NCBI RefSeq assembly: GCF_026627445.1
Contig: NZ_JAPNLJ010000003.1
Span: 233,624 to 297,623, forward strand
Reading direction: 5' to 3'
Origin: Streptomyces sp. H27-H1
Lineage (GTDB): Bacteria > Actinomycetota > Actinomycetes > Streptomycetales > Streptomycetaceae
DNA length: 64,000 nucleotides
In this document: positions 41,871 to 53,029 of the stretch, in pieces
How positions within the stretch are numbered: position 1 is the first letter of the stretch
How the letters are laid out: the number at the start of each line of letters is the position of its first letter
Notes under the pieces: generated by a model
What the model was told of the DNA's origin: nothing
Database searches by the model: none
Seen by the model: the letters and a program-made list of their open reading frames with translations, nothing else
Program-made: the position numbers and the translations under genes

Positions 41871-43332
41871 GCCTTACGAGAACCCGGACCGCCCCTACGA
41901 GAACCCGGACCGCCCTCGCGGGGCTCCGGCCGGTTCCGCCCTGCCGCGCGAGTTCGCGTACCGGCTGCGCCGGGCCGCCGCCCGGCTCCGTCCGAGGTCC
42001 GTCCGGGCCCAGGCCACCCTCGGCGCGTCCGCGGTGGTGGCCCTGGCCCTCGGCGTGGCCTCCTTCGCCCTGCTCGGGGCCCTGGAGACCAACCTGACCA
42101 TGAGCGCCCAGGCCGATGCCGAACGGCAGGCCGTCCAGGTCGCCGCGCTCGCGGCCACGGGCCGGCTGGGCCCCGTACCGCCCCCGGGTCGCGGGACGGA
42201 CTTCATCCAGGTCGTCGACGCGCAGGGCCGCGTCCTCGCGGCCAGCCCCAACCTCAGCGGCCGCCCCGCCCTCGTCCCCGAGCCTCCCGTCGCACCCGGC
42301 ACGGTCCGCGACACCTGGAAGGGCGGGAGGGTCCGCCAGGAACACCGTCAGCGCGTGGTCCAGGTCACCACCGTCACCGCGAGCGGCCTGGTCACCGTCT
42401 ACGCCGGGACCTCGCTCAGGGACGCGGACACCGCCGACGAGACCATCATGGCCGTGCTGGCCGTCGTGGTCCCCCTGCTCGTCCTGGTCGTCGCCATGAT
42501 CACCTGGCGGGTCACCGGCTGGGCCCTGCGCCCCGTCGAGGCGATCCGCGCCGAGGTCGCCGAGATCGGCGACCGCGAACTGCACCGCCGGGTGCCCGTG
42601 CCGCCCACCCGCGACGAGGTGGCCCGCCTCGCCGTCACCATGAACGCCACCCTGGACCGGCTGGAGGCCGCCGGCATCCGCCAGCGCCGCTTCATCGCGG
42701 ACGCCTCGCACGAACTGCGCAGCCCGATCACGGTCCTCCGCACGCAGTTGGAGGTCGCGCAGGCCCACCCGGATCCCGAGCTGTGGGGCGAGCTGGTCAG
42801 CGGGGCGCTGGAGGACACCGTACGGCTCCAGGACCTCGCGGCCGACCTGCTCCTGCTGGCCCGCCTCGACACCTCGGAGCCGCCGCCGGCCACCGCCGTC
42901 GACCTCACGGAGCTGGTCCGGGAAGCGGCCCGTACGCGCCGGGGCGCACGCGTCCCCGTACACGCGGACATCGCACCCGGGATCGCGGTCCGCGGCAGCA
43001 CCAGCTGGCTGACACGGCTGGTCACCAACCTGCTGGACAACGCCGGCCGCCACGCGGAGCAGCGGGTCACCCTCGTCCTTCGCGTGGACGGGGACCGGGG
43101 AGAGGCCGTCCTGGAGGTGGCCGACGACGGAGCGGGCATCGCGCCCGCCGACCGCGAACGGGTCTTCGAGCGCTTCACCCGGCTCGACGACGCCCGCGCC
43201 CGCGACGAGGGCGGCACCGGACTGGGCCTGGCCATCGCCCGCGACATCGCCCTGCGCCTCGGCGGCACGCTCGCCGTCCGGGACTCCCCGAAGGGCGCCC
43301 GGCTGGTCGCCACGCTCCCGCTCGCCCCCTGA
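41863..43332 (+). CDS. Sensor histidine kinase
   Basis: 489 residues. Order: a cytoplasmic head containing a duplicated YENPDRP unit, TM1 (about 52-72), an extracytoplasmic sensor of about 110 residues, TM2 (196-216), HAMP, HisKA with phospho-acceptor H283 in DASHELRSPITVLR, and an ATPase domain (N box NLLDNAGRHA, G1 DDGAGI, G2 GGTGLGLAI). It phosphorylates the response regulator encoded just upstream. The duplication reflects a 21-bp tandem repeat at 41875-41916. The ligand is not evident. Confidence 0.95.
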   Translation: MAEPYENPDRPYENPDRPRGAPAGSALPREFAYRLRRAAARLRPRSVRAQATLGASAVVALALGVASFALLGALETNLTMSAQADAERQAVQVAALAATGRLGPVPPPGRGTDFIQVVDAQGRVLAASPNLSGRPALVPEPPVAPGTVRDTWKGGRVRQEHRQRVVQVTTVTASGLVTVYAGTSLRDADTADETIMAVLAVVVPLLVLVVAMITWRVTGWALRPVEAIRAEVAEIGDRELHRRVPVPPTRDEVARLAVTMNATLDRLEAAGIRQRRFIADASHELRSPITVLRTQLEVAQAHPDPELWGELVSGALEDTVRLQDLAADLLLLARLDTSEPPPATAVDLTELVREAARTRRGARVPVHADIAPGIAVRGSTSWLTRLVTNLLDNAGRHAEQRVTLVLRVDGDRGEAVLEVADDGAGIAPADRERVFERFTRLDDARARDEGGTGLGLAIARDIALRLGGTLAVRDSPKGARLVATLPLAP

Positions 43333-43342
43333 CGCCGCCGGG

Positions 43343-45310
<1,968 letters not shown>

Positions 45311-45968
45311 CAGCGCTCCCGCTTCCCCGGGCGGCCGGGCTCCTGCCCGCCGCCAGCAGTCTGCAGGCGCACGGTGACGGCCCACCGCGCGGCGGACGCC
45401 CGCGGGAAGAAATCCCCACGAACTTCACCCTGTTGGCGAACGGCCCCCTCCGGCGGCGGCCTGCGGAGCCACCCAGGGCCCCGCGAGGCGCGCTGCCCTT
45501 CGGGGCCTCCCGGCGCCCTGGCGACCTCGCTCCGAGCCACCCGCGCCCCTGCCTGCGGAGCCCCGTCCGCGCGCCCTCCCGACGCCCCTCCCGCCCCGCC
45601 TCCCGAACCCCCTCCCGCCCCACCTGCCGGCCCCTCCGCGGCCCCGCCGATGAGCTGTCAGTGCCCCCACCAGGCGGGCCTCCCGGCGTGAGCCGGGGGA
45701 GTGCAAGGCTTTGCCCCCGCGCTCCGGCGGGATCAGGCCGTTCTGACCTCCGGGCCGGCTCCGGAGCCCCGGGCCCCGGTGTCTCGCGCGCCCGTTCCCG
45801 GCGCTCCGTCACGAAGGCCGGTTCTCGTTACTCCGGGCTCCGCGCTCGGATGTACTCCCTCACTCAACGGTTCCCCGGGGCGCATCGCGGCCCCGCTCCG
45901 CCATGCCGCGGAGCGGGGCCGCCCGGCGGGAACCGCCTCTGTTCGACGACGACGTGAAGGAGCCGCAC
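45311..45968. other. Intergenic region upstream of the ABC exporter
   Basis: About 660 bp, very GC-rich and Pro/Arg-coding in all frames. No small peptide gene with a convincing ribosome site was found, which matters because the next gene is an exporter. It presumably holds divergent promoters. Confidence 0.5.
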
Positions 45969-47837
45969 GTGGCTGAGAAGACGGCACGCACACAGGCGAA
46001 ACCGGCTGCACCACGCGATCCGGAGTCCGCCGGCCCACCCGAGTTCACGTTCACCGGGGGCGCGCACAACGAGGCCATGGAGCACCTGTCGCTCCGCGAG
46101 ATGGCCGCGCGGCTGCCCGCCGCGCTCGCGCAGACCGCCCGGATGGCCTGGCGGATCGACCCCGTCTCCGCGACCTGGCTGCTGGCGGGCCAGGTCCTCG
46201 CCGGGGTCTGTACGGCCGTCTCCCTCGGGGCCGTCGCCGAAGCGATGGGCCCACTCCTGACCGGCGGTGGCGCGAACGAGCGCCTCGCGGCCGCCGCCTG
46301 GCCGCTGGCCGTCGCCGCCGTCGCGGCCGGAGCCGGAACGACGGCCGAGATCGCCGCCGGGAGCGCGGCCCGGCGCCTCACCCCGCGGCTGGCCACCACG
46401 GCCGACCTGGAGATGGTCGACGCCCACATGGACGTGGAGGTCTCCGCCTACGACGAGCCCGGGTTCTCCGACCGCTCGGAGGCCGCGGAGATCGGCGCGG
46501 CCCGCTCCTCCATGCTCGTCAGGGACGCGATGGCCTTCACCAACGGCCTGGTCAACCTCGTGGCGGTGGCCGGGGTCCTCGCCGTCGTCCATCCCGTGCT
46601 GATGCCGCTGCTCCTGCTCTCCGTGGTGCCGCGCGGCGTGGGGGCCGTCATCACCGCCCGCCTCGACTACGCCCTCCACAACGAGACGGTCGCCTCCCGC
46701 AACATCCGCGGGATGATGCGCTGGTTCCTCACCACCCACAAGCTCGGCGACGAGCTGCGCTGCAATTCCATGCGCCCCCACGCGCACGCCTGGTACGCGG
46801 CGGTCTGTTCCCGCATCGACACCAAACTCGTCGGATCCGCCCCCCGCCACCTGCGGGTCTCGCTCCTCGCCGCGGCCCTCGGCGGCCTCTTCCAGCTCGG
46901 GACCTGGGCCGCGCTCGGCGCGCTGGTCCTCGCCGGCTCCATGGCCCTGGCGGCGGCGGGGACCGCGATCGTCGCCATGCGGACCTCGGCCTCCGCCCTG
47001 TCCAGCCTGGTGGTCTACGGCGCCGCGATGTTCCAGCACGCCCTCTACCTGGAGGACTACCGCATCTTCCTGGACCGCGCCCGCGAACTGGCCGTCACCC
47101 GGGGCGGAGTCGACGCCGAGCCGCCGGAGAAGGTCAGCCTGGAGAACGCCTCGTACACCTACCCGGGCAAGGACACCCCGGCCCTCGGCCCGGTCAGCCT
47201 GTCCCTCTCCCGCGGCGAGATCGTCGCCGTCGTCGGCGAGAACGGCGCCGGGAAGTCCACCCTCATCCGCCTGTTGACCGGCCTCACGGTCCCGAGCGAC
47301 GGAGAGGCGTACTGGGACGGCACCCCGACCCGTGACCACGACCAGCGGACCCTGTGGACCCACGTCGGGCTGGTCGCCCAGTCCTACGCCCACTGGCCGT
47401 TCACGACCCGCGACAACATCACCCTCGGCCAGCCCGACCCGCGCGGTGAGGACGCGGTGTGGGAGGCGCTCGACGCGGTCGGCATGCGCGAGGTGGTCCA
47501 GGACTACCCGCGCGCCCTCGACACGCTCCTGGCCCGCTCCCTTTGGGGCGGCCACGAACCCTCCGGGGGCCAGTGGCAGCGCCTGGCGTGCGCCCGCGCC
47601 TTCCACCGCAAGCCCCGACTGCTGATCATGGACGAGCCCACCTCGGCGATGGACGCCCGCGGCGAGCACCAGATCTTCACCGGCCTCCGGGAGATGAAGG
47701 AGGACCGGATCACCATGATCGTCACCCACCGGATGGAGAACTGCCGGCTGGCCGACCGGATCATCGTCCTGGACAAGGGCCGGGTCATCGAGACCGGCAC
47801 CTTCGCCGAGCTGTACGGACTCTCACAGGACTGGTGA
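45969..47837 (+). CDS. ABC exporter, fused permease and ATPase
   Basis: About 622 residues from GTG 45969, chosen because GAAGGAG lies 6 nt upstream; the open frame begins at 45903. The N-terminal half has a cytoplasmic head and hydrophobic segments of a type I exporter. The C-terminal ATPase has Walker A GENGAGKSTLIRLL (about 423), Q-loop VAQSYAHWPF, an unusual signature EPSGGQWQRLA, Walker B LLIMDEPTSAMDA and H-loop VTHRM. Single-gene half-transporters of this kind often export peptides or natural products, but no partner biosynthetic gene is adjacent. A TetR gene converges on it and could be related. Confidence 0.9.
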   Translation: MAEKTARTQAKPAAPRDPESAGPPEFTFTGGAHNEAMEHLSLREMAARLPAALAQTARMAWRIDPVSATWLLAGQVLAGVCTAVSLGAVAEAMGPLLTGGGANERLAAAAWPLAVAAVAAGAGTTAEIAAGSAARRLTPRLATTADLEMVDAHMDVEVSAYDEPGFSDRSEAAEIGAARSSMLVRDAMAFTNGLVNLVAVAGVLAVVHPVLMPLLLLSVVPRGVGAVITARLDYALHNETVASRNIRGMMRWFLTTHKLGDELRCNSMRPHAHAWYAAVCSRIDTKLVGSAPRHLRVSLLAAALGGLFQLGTWAALGALVLAGSMALAAAGTAIVAMRTSASALSSLVVYGAAMFQHALYLEDYRIFLDRARELAVTRGGVDAEPPEKVSLENASYTYPGKDTPALGPVSLSLSRGEIVAVVGENGAGKSTLIRLLTGLTVPSDGEAYWDGTPTRDHDQRTLWTHVGLVAQSYAHWPFTTRDNITLGQPDPRGEDAVWEALDAVGMREVVQDYPRALDTLLARSLWGGHEPSGGQWQRLACARAFHRKPRLLIMDEPTSAMDARGEHQIFTGLREMKEDRITMIVTHRMENCRLADRIIVLDKGRVIETGTFAELYGLSQDW

Positions 47838-47861
47838 CCCGCGCGCCCCGCGGCGACTCGG

Positions 47862-48545
47862 CTACGGAGCGGCATAGCGGGCCAGGAAGAGGTCGACGCC
47901 CGAGGTGACGACGCGGGTCAGCTCCGCCGGGTCGACCTCCGTGCCGGGTGCGAAGGTGTGCTCCAGCAGCGGAACGCCGACGGTGACGGCGACGAGCTGC
48001 AGGCCGGCGAGCACGGGGTCCGGGACGACGAGCTTCCCGAGCCGGCCGAGTTCGGTGAGGGTCTCGACGAGGGGACCGTCGGTCATGCCGTACGTGGCCT
48101 CGTACCAGAGCCGGCCGAGCTGCGGGAAACGCTCGCTCTCGCCGATCACCAGACGGCGCAGCGCCATGACGTCGGGGCGCAGCATGAACTCGGCCCGGCC
48201 CCTGGTGAGGAGGATCAGGGAGGCGCGCGGATCGGAGGCTTCCGCGAAGGCGCCGGCCACGGTGGAGTCGTACGGTCCGAGGTCGGCGCAGGTCTGGCGC
48301 ACGATGCCGCCGATCACGGCGAGGAACAGCCGCTGCTTGGTCCCGAAATGCTTGTAGACCGTCGCCTTGGAGACGCCGGAGCGGCTGGTGATCGCGTCCA
48401 TCGACACGGCCGAGTACCCCTCGGCGAGGAACTCCACGGCGGCCGCGTCGGAGATCTCCCGGAGCTTTCGCCGGGCGGCGTCGGTGGGGCCGGAGACGAC
48501 CGGGATGCCGTAATCGTCGGTGGCGTCGGCCGTCTCGGCATCCAT
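47862..48545 (-). CDS. TetR-family transcriptional regulator
   Basis: 227 residues from ATG 48545. The N-terminal TetR HTH reads EFLAEGYSAVSMDAITSRSG then VSKATVYKHFGTKQRLFLAV. The C-terminal helical domain (RAEFMLRPDVMALRRLVIGE) is of the AcrR type with a TetR_C-like ligand pocket. It is convergent with the ABC exporter, 24 bp between stops. Target unknown; a drug- or metabolite-responsive repressor is the usual role. Confidence 0.93.
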   Translation of the reverse strand: MDAETADATDDYGIPVVSGPTDAARRKLREISDAAAVEFLAEGYSAVSMDAITSRSGVSKATVYKHFGTKQRLFLAVIGGIVRQTCADLGPYDSTVAGAFAEASDPRASLILLTRGRAEFMLRPDVMALRRLVIGESERFPQLGRLWYEATYGMTDGPLVETLTELGRLGKLVVPDPVLAGLQLVAVTVGVPLLEHTFAPGTEVDPAELTRVVTSGVDLFLARYAAP

Positions 48546-48630
48546 GGGTCGCCCTTCGTTTCTGCGCGGTGGCGCGTGGGGGAGGTGCGTGCGGAGCCCA
48601 GCGTATGAACCGGGCGGACCGCCGCGCGCG

Positions 48631-49452
48631 TCAGCTCCGCACCACGCCGCCGTTCTTGATGAACTCGGTGAGGTCGGCCGTATCGGCGGCCGGCGGGGCG
48701 GCGATGTCCTTCGCGACGCCGAAGGACAGGAAGTCCACGTCGACGCCGACATCCCCGTAGGTCTGGTCGAGCCGCGAGGGCATCCCCTTGTCGTCGACCC
48801 AGATGTCCGAGACGAGTTCGGTCGCGCCGCCGTCGCCCACCGCGCCGAACACCCCCCTGGAATCACCCAGTTTGTCCAGCGGAATCGTGGCGCGGTAGTG
48901 GACCGAGCTCTTGCCGTTGACGTCTTCCCGGCCGACCTCGGTGACGTTGCCGGCCCACTTGAGCGACTTCAGCCCGGCTGTCGGATCGCTGTTGCCCGCG
49001 TTCATCCCGGCGGCGCCCTGCTCGCCGAGCACGGCCGAGGCCTCGACCTTCAGCCAGCTCTTGCCCGCGAAGGGGCCGCTCGGCGCCGGATCGATGCCGT
49101 AGTAGTACGCCCCCTGGACGAGCCGGTACGTGATCGTGCCGTCGGCGGCCAGGTCCTCCATCCGCAGGTCCGCGGCCGGCGTCTCGGCCTCCATCGCGAG
49201 GCCTTTGCCCCAGGAGTAGACGCCGTTCATCCGGACCGGCTTGCCACCCGTGCCGGGCATCGTCACGCGCATCCTGACCTCGGCCGAGCCCGCCTCGGAG
49301 GCCTTGTCGGAGGCCTTCGTGAGGGTCTCGACCAGCGTCTGCGCCGAGTCCGCCGGGTTCTTACCCACGGAGGCGCCGGTCGTACAGCCGCACAGGCCCG
49401 CCGTCACGATCACGGCCGCAGTGATGCCCTCGGTGACTGTTCCTGCCTTCAT
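48631..49452 (-). CDS. LppX/LprG-like lipoprotein
   Basis: 273 residues from ATG 49452. A lipoprotein signal ends in LCGC (lipidated C23). The mature protein is beta-rich with the LolA/LppX-like order: TLVETLTKASDKASEAGSAE, MNGVYSWGKGLAMEAETP, YYGIDP, and a late WVDDKGMPSRLDQTYGD. This family forms a half-barrel that binds lipids or hydrophobic ligands at the outer face of the membrane. Monocistronic. The ribosome site is weak. Confidence 0.85.
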   Translation of the reverse strand: MKAGTVTEGITAAVIVTAGLCGCTTGASVGKNPADSAQTLVETLTKASDKASEAGSAEVRMRVTMPGTGGKPVRMNGVYSWGKGLAMEAETPAADLRMEDLAADGTITYRLVQGAYYYGIDPAPSGPFAGKSWLKVEASAVLGEQGAAGMNAGNSDPTAGLKSLKWAGNVTEVGREDVNGKSSVHYRATIPLDKLGDSRGVFGAVGDGGATELVSDIWVDDKGMPSRLDQTYGDVGVDVDFLSFGVAKDIAAPPAADTADLTEFIKNGGVVRS

Positions 49453-49615
49453 TCCGCGCCCCCTTGCCCGTGCCGCCCCGGACAGGACCTGGCCGTCACA
49501 CGCTCGCACATCTCCTCCACCGGCCGAGGCACCCGGAGCCACAGCACTAGGTCCCCGGCAGCTGCCCAGAAAACTCACGGGCGCCCGTCCGAGCAGCCCG
49601 TATATCCTGCCCGGC

Positions 49616-50107
49616 ATGCTGCGACTCGAACGCCTGCGGGCCGATCACGGAGATGCCCTGCTGGCCTTCGAGCGGGAGAACCGGTCGTACTTCGCCCGCT
49701 CCGTGCCGGACCGCGGTGACGCGTACTTCGCGGATTTCGCCGACCGCCACCGCGCACTGCTCGCCGAACAGGACACGGGCGCGATCCACTTCCACCTCGT
49801 GATGGACACCGCCGGAGAGCTCATCGGACGCGTCAACCTGGTGGATGTGGCGGACGGCGCCGCCGACCTCGGATACCGGATCGGCGAACGGGCAGCGGGC
49901 CGCGGCGCGGCCACGGGCGCCGTCCGTGAAGTCTGCCGGCTCGCCGCCACGGACTACGGGCTCAGCGTCCTCACCGCATCCGTCGCCCTGGACAACCCGG
50001 CATCGGCGGCAGTGCTGGAGCGGACCGGGTTCACGGTGGTGGGGGAGACCGTCCTGGACGGCTGCCCCGGTGTGACCTACCGGCGGGCGCTGCTCCCCGA
50101 GGGCTGA
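49616..50107 (+). CDS. GNAT-family N-acetyltransferase
   Basis: 163 residues from ATG 49616. It has the RimJ/RimL-like pattern: LRLERLRADHGDALLAFE at the start, LIGRVNLVDV, DLGYRIGERAAGRGAAT as the acetyl-CoA binding segment (R/Q-x-x-G-x-G/A), and VALDNPASAAVLERTGF near the end. It transfers an acetyl group from acetyl-CoA to an amine, possibly on a protein N-terminus or antibiotic. Single gene, substrate unknown. Confidence 0.92.
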   Translation: MLRLERLRADHGDALLAFERENRSYFARSVPDRGDAYFADFADRHRALLAEQDTGAIHFHLVMDTAGELIGRVNLVDVADGAADLGYRIGERAAGRGAATGAVREVCRLAATDYGLSVLTASVALDNPASAAVLERTGFTVVGETVLDGCPGVTYRRALLPEG

Positions 50108-51012
50108 CCGGGCCGCCCGGACGGGGCACCAGACCCGGTTCTGGTGCGTACGGGTGACGGCCCGACAGCGCCGCTCACCCCATCGGGGGCCCCGGCGCGC
50201 GCGCACGGCGTTGATCACCGAGTGTGTTGATCACCGGCAGCGTGTGCTGCCAGTCGGCCCCCGCACGGAGGAGTACCCGGCCCCATGGCTGTCGCCGCCG
50301 TTCTCTCCGTCTTGTGCGCCGCCCTCATCCGTGCCGAATCCGGGGCGCTGATATACCGCTGCCTCGCCGCCGACCGGATGTGGATGCGGATGCGGATGCC
50401 GATGCCGGAGTCGGCCAAGGACGAGGTGCGCGGCCGCTGCGGGAAGTACGCGCACAGGGTCATCGACCGTGAGTGGCCCAGGATGCCGCGGATGCCGAGG
50501 CCGGGGCCTTCGGTATCGCCGCTGTCGGTGGCATCTGCGGTGTCTGCGGTTAGGGCGTCCGGCTGGTCCTCCAGTTCATCCACATCCACAGCCACAGCCA
50601 CATCCACAGCCGCAGCCGCAGCCGCAGCCGCAGCTACGCCTACACCTACGCCTCACGCATGCAGGTCGGGACCGCCGCTGTCCGCGAGGCGTTGCGCCAG
50701 ATGGCGTTCGTGACCGCACACGGCACCTGACCGGACCGGCATCCAGGACGGCCACGCGAGCGGTCGACACCAGCCGGCGCCACGTCGAACTGCGTGTCAA
50801 GCAGAACGAGGGCCGGGCCATACTCTGCGGGCCCCGCCGACCGCGGCCGCTGCGACGCCCGGCCCCCCATGCGCTTCCTCCTCCTTCTTCTCCAAGGGCG
50901 TGCCCGGCACCGCCCAGCGGATCAAGTTCGACGCCGGAATGCCCGCCGCGCCGCTGCGCTGAACCCGGCCGTTCCCCGCCCCCCGTTCCCCTCCGCCACT
51001 TGGAGCAAGCCG
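50108..51012. other. Gene-poor gap with hexamer repeats and coding debris
   Basis: About 900 bp with no gene I can defend. It contains two hexamer tracts: GGATGC-type, five units (50376-50405), and CCACAG/CCGCAG-type (about 50579-50640). Two short in-frame tails look like real protein ends: VGTAAVREALRQMAFVTAHG (stop near 50729) and SKGVPGTAQRIKFDAGMP (stop 50960-50962). Both lack plausible starts. This looks like a decayed region ahead of the DyP gene. Confidence 0.5.
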
Positions 51013-53019
51013 ATGGCCCTCGCCCCGTCGCAACCCCCGGGCTGCCCCCGCACCGGACCCGCCCGCAGGACCGTGGTCCAGGCAGCGGCCCTCGCCGCCG
51101 CCGGTGTCACCGCAGGCCTCGTACCCACGGCCTGGGCCGCCGAGGCCCCGGCCGGCCCGGCAGCACGCCCGGGGACGGAACCCGTGCGGCGGGACGCCGA
51201 CCCAGATCCCCTCCCGCTGCGCACCGACCGCCAGTCGCAGGGCGACATCCTCGCCGGGTTCCGCAAGGACCACGTCTGCTTCCTCTTCCTCCACTTCAGC
51301 AACGCCGAGAAGGCCCGCGGCTGGCTGACCCGGCTGCTGCCCTCGATCTCCACGACCGAGGAAGTGGCCCGCTTCAACCGGGCCTTCAGCAGGGCCCGCC
51401 GCCGCAGCGGCGGCATCGACCCCGACTCCATGGCCACCCTGTGGACCGGGCTCGGCCTGACCCATCCGGGGCTGCGCCTGTTCGCCGGCAAGGAGCCCTT
51501 CCCCGCCGCCCCGCCCGGCTCCAGCGCCGAGGCCTTCACCCAGGGCTGCGCCGCCCGCGCGCAGCAGCTCGGTGACACCGGCACCAGCGCCCCGCCGTCC
51601 TGGCTGTTCGGCGCCGAAGAGCCCGGGCGCGCGGTGCACGCGGTCCTCACGCTCGCCGCCGACCAGCCCGAGCGCCTCGCCACCGCCGTCGCCGAACACG
51701 GCGCGGGCGCGGGCAAGGCCGGTATGACGGTCCTGTTCCGTCAGGACGGGGCCACGCTTCCCGGCGAGCTGCGCGGGCATGAGCACTTCGGATTCCTCGA
51801 CTGCATCAGCCAGCCCGGCGTACGCGGCTTCGACGAGCCCGACCCGGCCGATGCCACCAGCGTGCTCGGCAAGCCCGGAAACCGGCTGATCCCCGCCGGG
51901 GAGTTCGTCATCGGCGCCGAGCGGGCGGGCCGGCGCCCCACGGGGCTGCCCGCCTGGGCCACCGGCGGCGCCTTCCAGGTGGTACGCCGCCTCGCACAGG
52001 ACGTGCCCGGCTGGTGGACGCAGGTCGCCCTGCGCCTCGCCGAACTCCAGCGCGCCGGCGCCGCGCCCGCCGACGCCGGCCGGGAGTGGCTCGGAGCCCG
52101 CCTGATGGGCCGTTGGCCGGGCGGCATGCCGGTCTCGCTCTGCCCCGCGGCGGAACGACTGCCGGAGCCGGGCGAGCACCCCGACGCCGAGCTCGACTAC
52201 AGCCAGGACCCGCAGGGCTGGCAGATGCCGCTGTTCGCCCACATCCGCAAGGGGAACCCGCGCGGCGGCCTCGTCCTCACCCCGGGTCGTCCCCCCGTGG
52301 CCCAGGGGGACCTCGACACGCGGCGCCTGATGCGGCGCGGAATCCCCTACGGCCCGGTCTACAAGCCAGAACTGGGCGGGGACCACGGTCCGGAGGCCTC
52401 GCGCGGACTGGTCTTCGTCTGCCACCAGTCGGACCTGGTAGGGCAGTTCGAGCTCGTGATGCGCAAATGGCTGAACGAACCGGACTTCCCGGCCGGCCGC
52501 AACCCCCGCACCGGCTCCGACCCGGTAGTCGGCCCCGATTCGCCCATCGCCTTCGAAACCCCCTCGGCGGACGGCACCGGCAGCCGGGCCAACACCCTCC
52601 ACTTCGGCCGGTTCGTGCGCACCGAGGGCTCCGTGTACGCCTTCAGCCTCTCCCTCCCCGTCCTGCGCGCCCTGGTCAAGGGGCAACTCGACGACTCCAT
52701 CGAGTTCCACACCGGTTCCGTACTGCGCCCCGGCGACGTCCTCGACGCGGGAAAGTTCCGGCTGTCCCTCGACGGCACCGGCGACCTCGCACTGCTCGAC
52801 GCCGAGGGACGCCGTCCGTGGCACACCGACACGGGCGGCTCCGGCCACGACGCCGTCCTCACCCAGGACGGCGAACTGCTCGTGCGCACATCCGACGGCC
52901 GCCCCGCCTGGTCGAGCGGAACCACCGGCCACCCCGGCGCGCGCCTGCTGCTGCGGCCCGCCGGAGAACTGGTGATCCTGGCCGGTGACCAGGTGCTGTG
53001 GAAGGCCTCCGCCTCATAG
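51013..53019 (+). CDS. Dye-decolorising peroxidase with C-terminal bulb-type lectin-like domain
   Basis: 668 residues from ATG 51013 (GGAG 8 nt upstream). A Tat-like signal (ARRTVVQAAALAAAG, cleavage near AWA-AE) indicates export with heme bound. The DyP domain spans about 65-565: GFLDC (D263 is the distal aspartate), AHIRKGNPRG (H410 candidate proximal heme ligand) and RRGIPYGP. The usual GxxDG motif has Cys264 in place of the last glycine. Residues about 568-668 add strand repeats with LSLDGTGDLALLD, AVLTQDGELLVRTSDG and LLLRPAGELVILAGDQVLW, the pattern of bulb-type (B-lectin) domains. It oxidises bulky substrates with peroxide and the extra domain may tether it to glycans. Confidence 0.88.
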   Translation: MALAPSQPPGCPRTGPARRTVVQAAALAAAGVTAGLVPTAWAAEAPAGPAARPGTEPVRRDADPDPLPLRTDRQSQGDILAGFRKDHVCFLFLHFSNAEKARGWLTRLLPSISTTEEVARFNRAFSRARRRSGGIDPDSMATLWTGLGLTHPGLRLFAGKEPFPAAPPGSSAEAFTQGCAARAQQLGDTGTSAPPSWLFGAEEPGRAVHAVLTLAADQPERLATAVAEHGAGAGKAGMTVLFRQDGATLPGELRGHEHFGFLDCISQPGVRGFDEPDPADATSVLGKPGNRLIPAGEFVIGAERAGRRPTGLPAWATGGAFQVVRRLAQDVPGWWTQVALRLAELQRAGAAPADAGREWLGARLMGRWPGGMPVSLCPAAERLPEPGEHPDAELDYSQDPQGWQMPLFAHIRKGNPRGGLVLTPGRPPVAQGDLDTRRLMRRGIPYGPVYKPELGGDHGPEASRGLVFVCHQSDLVGQFELVMRKWLNEPDFPAGRNPRTGSDPVVGPDSPIAFETPSADGTGSRANTLHFGRFVRTEGSVYAFSLSLPVLRALVKGQLDDSIEFHTGSVLRPGDVLDAGKFRLSLDGTGDLALLDAEGRRPWHTDTGGSGHDAVLTQDGELLVRTSDGRPAWSSGTTGHPGARLLLRPAGELVILAGDQVLWKASAS

Positions 53020-53029
53020 GGTGACCGCC

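Noticed and set aside
50285..50713. 142-residue ORF with Met-rich and Ser/Thr/Ala-rich stretches
   Set aside because: Composed largely of hexamer repeats; no homology pattern or reliable ribosome site.
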